Source: Lineus longissimus
Taxonomy: Eukaryota; Nemertea; Pilidiophora; Heteronemertea; Lineidae
Length of the DNA stretch: 64,000 nt
Reading direction: 5' to 3'
NCBI RefSeq assembly: GCF_910592395.1
Contig: NC_088321.1
Span: 13,084,001-13,148,000 of the forward strand
The notes beneath the pieces are model-generated. The model had not been told where the DNA came from. It searched no databases and worked only from the letters and a program-made list of their open reading frames with translations. Below are positions 35,505 through 44,500 of the stretch, piece by piece (positions within the stretch are counted from its first letter, which is position 1; the number at the start of each line of letters is the position of its first letter). A program made the translations under genes and the position numbers.

Positions 35505-38500
35505 TTACCGCCTTCTCTTCGGTGAAGCGGGGCACGAACCCAGGTCTTTCATATTCTCATAGAAGTATTTCGAATTCGATTTCCAGCCCAAGACGATGTG
35601 TTTGAGGGCGTCCAGCTCCTTCCAGGCACCACCGCCCTCACCGTGCACGGGTGAAATGGGCCACCTAGTACGTTGAGGAAAACGAGAGGTTAGCTTTCAA
35701 GCGCTTTAATTGAGAATATCCACGGTGGGCAAAGGTATTGGTTTACCTTTGCCACACAATCGAAACAATGCCCTCCCTATTGCATTGTTGGAGGGATACA
35801 AACAGATAAGATAAGAAATGCGGGCATTAATCCCCTAAAAATGAACTGATCTTTTGTATGGTTCTTTAGTATCGTTATTTCCTCTCCAGGTAAGCACGTA
35901 TTGTTCTTAGGCAAACCGATACCGTTTGCCACCGTGATACCCAATTCGAAAATCCCGACAAAATTATCATAAGATTCACCAAGTATGGATTAGAGAAGAA
36001 CGTTTATGTAGCTATTGGTTAGATAGATTAGCACTTAGTTCTAATTTTGAATACCTGCAAATTACCCATGAAGCGGGCAAGTTGAAATGGGATATACATG
36101 TACCTTGAATTGCATAGGCATAATGATTGAACTGCATTAAAGATCTAATGAGAGCAAAATCCTGATGCTTTCGGTGTAGCTTTTAAAAATATCCCCTGGA
36201 GAAAGTGGCCTTCCCTAAACTCCTCGTATCCAATTTAAACCAACAACGATCTTGCGACGTTGATATTGTTATGTCACACAATTCTCTTTCGAGTGTCCGC
36301 ACACACGGATAATTTTTAGTTTTACGTAACATCAGATGACGTCATTTTGTAAACAAAGATATCAATCAATAAACCTACCTCTGCCTTACGACGCCAGCCC
36401 CGTCAATCTCTGGGAAGAAGATTCGTAACCCGCTTGCCATCATGGTCCTCATGTTATTTTTCTGATCGAGCACACCTACTGCACCTGACACGGTGTCCGC
36501 AGCGCTTCCCTCGTCCACCTGGAGAGAGCAAGAACAAGCGATGTGCAAGTATGGTGAAAGCGATATGCAAGTACGGTGGAAAGATCATACCAGGTGTAAA
36601 AAAACACATGATACAATTTTGAAACTGAATAGCATCAAAACTATCATTTAGAACCTTATAGAATCCTAGTATCATGAAGGTATAGATGTGTCCACCTGGA
36701 GAGCAAGAACAAGCGATGTGCAGGTAAGGTGTAAGCGATATGCAAGTACGGTGGAAAGATCAGACCAGGTGTAAAAAAACACATGATACACTTTTGAAAC
36801 TGAATAGTATCAAAACTATCATTTAGAACCTTATAGAATCCTAGTATCATGAAGGTATAGATGTGTCCACCTGGAGAGCAAGAACAAGCGATGTGCAGGT
36901 AAGGTGTAAGCGATATGCAAGTACGGTGGAAAGATCAGACCAGGTGTAAAAAAACACATGATACACTTTTGAAACTGAATAGTATCAAAACTATCATTTA
37001 GAACCTTATAGAATCCTAGTATCATGAAGGTATAGATGTGTCCACCTGGAGAGCAAGAACAAGCGATGTGCAAGTATGGTGGAAAGATACTTGGTGTTAA
37101 AAAACCGTAATCCACTTTTATGACTGAATAGCATCAAAACTATCGATCAGAACCTAATTAAATCCGAGTATTGTATTCAGCTGAACAAGCGATGTGCAAG
37201 CATGGTCGAAAAATACTACGTGTTAAAACGTAATTCACTTTTATGTCGAATAACATCAAAACAATCATTCATAACCTAATCAAATCCTAGTAATATGTTA
37301 AGCTGAACAAGCGATTTGCAAGAATGGTGGAAAGATCATACTGAGTGTAAAAAATCATACTACCTTTTCTGACTGAATGGCAAGAAAACTATCATTAATC
37401 CTAGTATTGTACAACTAAGACGTTTTATGTGATATCACTCTGAGCGCAGCTGATCCAGGGAGGACATCGGTGATGATTTTTTTTTGCTGAAAGTTTCTCT
37501 AGCGCAGATTTGCCATAATAACGAATGAAGTGCACTGGCATGCTTTGCCGTAATGATGAATGAAGTGCATTGATTTGCTATAATAACGAATGAAGTGCAC
37601 TGGCATGCTTTGCCGTAATGATGAATGAGGTACATTGGTTTACCGTAATAACGAATGAAGTGCACTGGCATGCTTTGCCGTAATGATGAATGAGGTACAT
37701 TGGTTTGCCGTCATTACGAATGAAGTGCACTAGCATGCTTTGCCGTAATGATGAATGAAGTATATTGGTTTGCTATAATAACTTATGAAGTGCACTGGCA
37801 TGCTTTGCCGTAATGATGATTGAAGTGCATTGGTTTGCCGTAATAACGAATGAAGTGCACTGGCATGCTTTGCCGTAATGATGAATGAAGTGCATTGGTT
37901 TACCGTAATAACGAATGAAGTGCACCAGCATGCTTTGCCGTAATGATGAATGAAGTGCATCGGTTTACCGTAATAACGAATGAAGTGCACCAGCATGCTT
38001 TGCCGTAATGATAAATGAAGTGCATACGTTTACCGTAATAACGAATTAAGTGCACTGGCATGTTTTGCCGTAATGATGAATGAAGTGCAGTGATTTGCCA
38101 TAATGAGGAACGAAGCGCTGCTCTAGCGCAGATTAGCCGTAATTTGTATGGTCTCACCTCTCTGCCGCCCTTGAACAGTGCCGCTGGTGTGTGGTAGCAG
38201 TTGGCAGCATTAAAACCGTCGTAGGCTTTGTCTTTGGTCAGTCCTCCGTTTCTACCATTATTAGTAACAACCCTGTAGCATAATACTAAGTATAAAGGAA
38301 GTACCTAGATATTTTTTAAGCGAATTGGTTTTTTGCTATATCGTCTTATCCACTGTTTTACTGGTTGCGAATGATAGTTCGTAAATCGTACGTTTTGCCA
38401 TTTTAAAACACTTGTCTTTATTTCTGATTACGAGCAATAGAAAAGGAAAATTTCCCTGAATTAGTCGACTCAGAAACAAGCCACTTTAAACTGCATCCAT

Positions 38501-41500
38501 GCGTTGTATGGCCTTCCAACATTTGGTATGGATATCTAAACTTGGACGAGTCGTGTGATTATTCAAGTATGGATGCCCTTATCATAAAGAGAGCAGGTAT
38601 GGAAAACTACACCAAAGTCGATCTCCGCGGTCAGCCTTGTGTATGGACATTCATTTCAAAATGTTAGGATTGGAAATAAATCCATCCCTTTCATCTGGTA
38701 AATTTTGTCTAGGAATTTCATCATCTTGAATTTTTTCATCATTCGTGTGTGGTGTCACCTTCTATGCTTTGGTCTCCATTTCAGCACTTGACTAATTTGG
38801 TAAGGATTTTCATCTTGTGGTTTTTGTGATGGTAGTAATAACATCCGACCTTATACTATCGCCATGATCACATGGTCATTTGAATTATCTCATGATAAGT
38901 GATATTTCAAATCGCAAATGATATGTTTATAGATATCCTTGTCAGCATGTTAGGTATGGGAGGTACGAGCTATTTTCATTAAAAAAATCGGTGCGTGTGC
39001 GATGTATGATGTATGCGTGTTTCCGATCACAGCGTGTTAATTTATGCTATGTGTACAGTGGTTTTGTCTTATGAGAATACCAGAAGGTAGGTGTATTGAA
39101 ACAGCAAGTTTTCTCTGATACCGGTGTGACAGCGGATATAGTCCCCCTGGAGTCATAGTCCGGTAGCATTGTATTTGACCAATTAAGCAGCATGATCTAT
39201 TGTACCGCTAACCCTGACCAAAACATTTAGCAATGCGGACTATTGTTACACGGACTATCAGCCCTAGGACTACTATCCCTTGCACACCGGCACGGCAGTG
39301 GCGAGTGTAAATTTTATGGAAACGATCACCAAATTGAACCAAAATGGCCAAAGCCTTTAAACATGAATCAGTTACTTACCTTCCGGCATCTGTCCTGTGG
39401 TGGCCCCTGTCTTTAATATTGTAGGGGTTCCATCGCTGTAGCGGCGTCATGTAGATGATCTCCAATGGGATGGCATACGACCAACGTTGTCTGAAATGAA
39501 AGCAACTTCCGCATAAAACACAAAACTCTCTAATGCATTTTAGAGTCCGATGACATAGTGAGGTTTCGCTATCCCGTTCCGAGAATCAATTCACCAAGGA
39601 TCATTTCCTTTCCCGGATACTGGATCCACTCACCAATAAAATCCCAATCCCTGGCAATACCCGATTTGTACCACCGCCTCGATGGGTAGAGTCTAAACAG
39701 CCGAACAAAATAGTAGGCCTTTCGCAGCCAGAACAGGTGTGGGATATCTGTTCAAGGGTTAATAACGTAATCGTTATGACTCTACAGCGGAACTTTTCAT
39801 ATTTCAATTAAAGACCATTGGAAGAAACGAAGACAAGATATCCCACCCCTATACACCTTTCCAGAAATGGGGCGCTGAGTGTCCGAATTAGTGATGTCAT
39901 AAGGGGAAACAAGGCCTTATGGTGGAGGGACAGAGGAGATAGTCATGGTTGACCAACACACTTGAATGCCTTTAATGACGGACAAGGGGGAAAAATTTAG
40001 TTTCAATGCAAGCCACCAATTTCGGGAAGCATGTATTATGGTTGCGAAAGGCCTACCGTAATGCCCGGTTGTTCAGGCTCTACCCATCGAGGCGGTAGAG
40101 TAAAAATCGGGTGCGGTCGAGCTGGGGATCTTATTGGTGAGTGGATCCACTATAGAAAGCGGTTTCGCATTCTCGATCGGGATCCTGCAGTGACTGACAC
40201 ACTCTCCTAGCCTCGCCATTGGTAGCGGTTCCTTAGTGATACTAGCGTACATTGTTGGTCTCTTCCCGTTTAACGAAGCAAACAACACGTGTTCTATCAT
40301 GGGGAGAATGTGACTGACTTTTCCTGTACAGTGTTAAATGTTTCGATCGTCTGTTTAGCGGCGTAGTACGGCTTGTTTACTACGCTGTCTCGACTTGTAG
40401 AACTGAAACTACTGTTATATGTTCAAATAAATGTAAAAAAGGTCATTTACCGCCGAAGTTTTCCACAAATTTGCTATTTGTTGAAACCACCGGGTTCCAC
40501 GACCAGTTAACAGAATTAAGGCCTAGCCCAATACATGGTCCATCAACTTTAAACAACGCTCTTAGCTAGGCCTGAATTCCCATAGGGCATTAGGATATTG
40601 TAATCCAGCTGAAGTAATAACTTGATCACTTACTGTACTTCAACTTTCTGTTGTCCTCTGGGTTTTTTTCTGTCAGTCAGAATCGCTTTCATCGGTGCCA
40701 CCTTCTTCTCCGTTGTCATGGCCATGTAAAGGTCAGGGTCACTGTAGCCTCTTTTTCGGTGGGTCGAGCCCATGGCGCCACTTTCAAACTCTTTGAATGT
40801 CCTGAAAAGTGATTCGTTGGAAATAATTAGCGGATTTAACAGGAACAGGACCACAATGGCTGACCATTATTGTACCAATGGATGACACTTAAACAAATAT
40901 ATGATAATACACAGTCATTCCTTCCGGAATGACAAATACGAGTTGAAATCACGACGTACATGTGTAAATGAATCTTTTTTATGAAGGATTTTTCTGAAGA
41001 AATTTAAAATCAATTTTACAAAAGCCCTTATTGTTAGAGTTTGGTACCTGCTAAAGCATTTTTAATTCTTACTATCACTTATCTCGAAATAATGCGATAG
41101 TTTCAGCTTTTAGTATTAACCATGATTAACACCGAAAGCAGAATCAGCTATTTGCAATGCCGGTGCGTCCTAAACCATACCCGTTCATGATCAGTGTGCA
41201 CAGCATGATATTTTGATGCAAAAAGCTGTATGTTTGGCTCCATAATGAAATTGCATTAACTGAACAAACTCCCAACCTTTGTAATTCATAGGAATTATGA
41301 ACAATTTAAAATGTACTGATGTATTTTTACTACTCCGGTAGTTCCTATTACGCAAATTAGTAGTCGATTGATAAAGTAACTCTTAACGTTTCCAATGCTT
41401 ATTTGTTATAACTTACATGTAATACAAGTATGGATGAAAGAAGAATGCTTAACTAGCTATTGGTTAGAAAGATTGGCACTTAGTTCTAATTTTGCACATA

Positions 41501-44500
41501 GGCATATGGGGGCTTTTTGTAATTAAATCAGCTCTAGCTCATTACTAACCGTTAAACTTATCGGATGGCTTCTGCCTGAATTTCTTTCATTACGACCCTG
41601 TTCTAAATATTCACCGCAAACAAAATGTTTTAATCGGGCTAATTGAAAATAACTTTTTTAAAAATCAAAAAAGGCCGAGTGCCTGCCCATCTACACATGA
41701 TAATTAGGAAAATAGGGAAATGTTTAAATTTGCATAGTTTTGCCCTTCACAAAAATCGACGTACCTCAGTTATAATTGCAAGTATTACTATGAGAGAGGT
41801 ATCATTTTGTTCGTATTGGTCCTGCCTTTAATAGCAACCCGTGCAAATGGCTAGGGGGTCAATTGTAACTGAGCATCATGCTATTTAAAAAACACATATT
41901 TATGGGATTATTTCACAAGTTATCGCCGTTCATTCTTCTCTATACTTGCTCAATGGTTAGTTTCAGTGCATTTTTTGCTAATTTCACAGACGGAGCAAAA
42001 TAGCAACGACCAGATGAGTAGATTTTTTACTAATACATTTAAGACTGTTCCTCGGCTACATCTGAATGAGGTAATAGACCACGAGGTTCAGGATGCCAAA
42101 TTGATGATGTTGAACATGTTGTTGTTTTGTTAACATGAAATAAACTGCAGGGTCCGGTTGTTCAAAAGCACAAAGTCACGTTATCCCTAACGGTTACGTT
42201 AAGTATCCTTTCAGTTAAACGCATAACATTTTCACGTTAAGACAGAACGCTTCCGTTAAAACTTACGTCGTTTCGAACAACTCAGCCCTGGCGTTGTTAC
42301 TTACCTATGATAATAGGCCACATTCTTAAACTTTGACGTATCTTTTACTGTCTGGTCGATAGGATAAGCAAGATTTCCGTATTGTTCATCTTTGAGTGTG
42401 GCATTGTAGCCGTCAAGCCCGGGGATCCCTTCCATGATCTTATCCATGAACGTGTACCTGTAGCGCTTGTTTCGAGGGAAGGGGGCGTTCGTGACGTTTC
42501 TCCCCCATCTTGGATAAAGATGCAGCTCAGGATTGATGCGAAATCTAGTGGTTTAAGGAGAAAGGTATTTTATTTTAGGAAGTGAAAAGAAATATTTTGT
42601 TCCTGTCGTAGCGTTTTCCCTTTGAGTGATCTTCGCTCATTGTTGCTTCTCATCTGCCGAATGATATTATGAGCTTTTAAGCGACGGTCGCGTAATTACG
42701 TATGGAACATAGCTCCATCATGCTAACCACGACCCATGGGCGTAACTAGAGAGCCGTTTGCCCCATGACCGAAAAGCTCACTACACCTCTGCGACCCACT
42801 GTTACGACCCCACTATTAAAAGGCAACGGACACGTACAAAATCTATAACTCATAACAATATCGATATCTCACTCATTCAACAAACTATCCAAGACTTTCA
42901 TTCTAATTCACAGTTTTAAAACAATTGAAATCAATACGCGTCCGCACTCCAACCAAAACTGTCACGTTAATAGGTCCCGTCGCACGTGGCAGTGACAAAA
43001 TTCGCTATTTTTTGAGGTGCTTAATAAAGGGGAAACCACCCAAACTAGTGTTGGGTCTACAGGAGAACCTCTATAATGAATGAAGGATACCCTTTGCGAC
43101 TGACAAGTACTGTCCTTGATAGAGAGGTGTCCTGATTAGAGTAGTAAAAATAAATGGAAACAACCAATCTGGAATCAAAACTCGTATCCTTCTCAGAGAG
43201 AATGTCCTTTTTAGAAAGGGCATCCCTATTAGCGAATGCGTCCTTATTATAGAGGGTGTTCTTATGATAGAGGTGTCCATTAAGGGAGGTTTCACTGTAT
43301 TTAATCAATTCGAAAGAAACCAATTGGCGAACATGACACCTACCTTGCTGAGCGTGAATTTTTGTGTTCGTCGATGGTTTTCCTGTAGTACATTCTGGAG
43401 ATGAGGTCATCAACGACCTGGAACTGGTTCAATGGTATGTGAATATCTTTGGGGATGGCGTGACATGTGATTCTGTAAAAAATAAGGAAAGGGTTTTCAT
43501 TTAGACTATAATGTGTAATTAGACTTATAATCCAAATAGTTCAACCAAAGTTCAACTTCAGTCCTACAGTGTGAACCTAGCTGGTCGCGCACAGTCATGC
43601 ACACATAGGCTATAATTGTACCACCGTATACATTATACTGTGATCTGACGGTTTAAGGAATTCATACCGTTGAGACAACTAATGTCGACATCAGTAGGAT
43701 GTCGAACAATGGGACAGACGTTCGCATTGGCGTTTCGTGGGGATTTGCGAAAATTCTCTGATGTCGTTATACCTATACTGCCACTGGGCAGTTTGGCAGT
43801 TCCCGTCGTCGTCAACATGCATAATCTTGGTCGGAAGGAACGAGTAATTCTCTTGCGCGTCCTTGCGGCCAGTGTACGCACTAAATCTGATCTTCTGCCG
43901 CAGATCGTCCCAACCGGTGGCATCAATGCTGTGTCGGTCGGACACGAAAGGCTCGTCAATTTCATTACCATTGGGGTTGTACCAGTATCCTTCCATTATG
44001 GAGATGACGGGCTGAAGCATCAGAACGTGTAAACAGTGAGACCTCTCTATTATTGACAACTTTGGGATGACAAGTACTGTCCTTAATAGAGAGGTGTCCT
44101 GATTAGAGCGGTCAAATTAAATGAAAAAGACGAATCTGGGACCAAAACGAATGTCCTTATTAGATAGGTTGTTCTTAGAGGGGATGTCCTTATAAGAGAG
44201 GTGTCCATTAAGGGAGGTTCCACTGTAATATCATTGCGAATGTTTTAATGTTTTTGTAGTCAAGCGCTTCAACATATCAATTTGATTGAATAAAATCAGT
44301 AGTGGCACACACAAAGATAGACCGCAGGACAAACCCAAAAAGCTGGCCATCGTGAAAAATGACTTAATCATTATTAATAAGGTGATCAGATTAAAAAATT
44401 AAAACGTTTTCACCCAAATAGTTAACCGGATAAACTGACTTTAATCACAAGAACATCCCATAGAAGCTCCTCTTGTTTTAGTTCAGGTACTGACTACTTG

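Noticed and set aside
37435-38157. Minus-strand ORFs with repeated HFIRYYGKP-like words
   Set aside because: Direct translations of the 65-bp minisatellite inside an intron.
43633-44059. Three overlapping ORFs on both strands near exon 44011-43773
   Set aside because: Only the minus frame that matches the splice phases on both sides is kept; the others are shadows, and the apparent extension past 43773 is a MITE.
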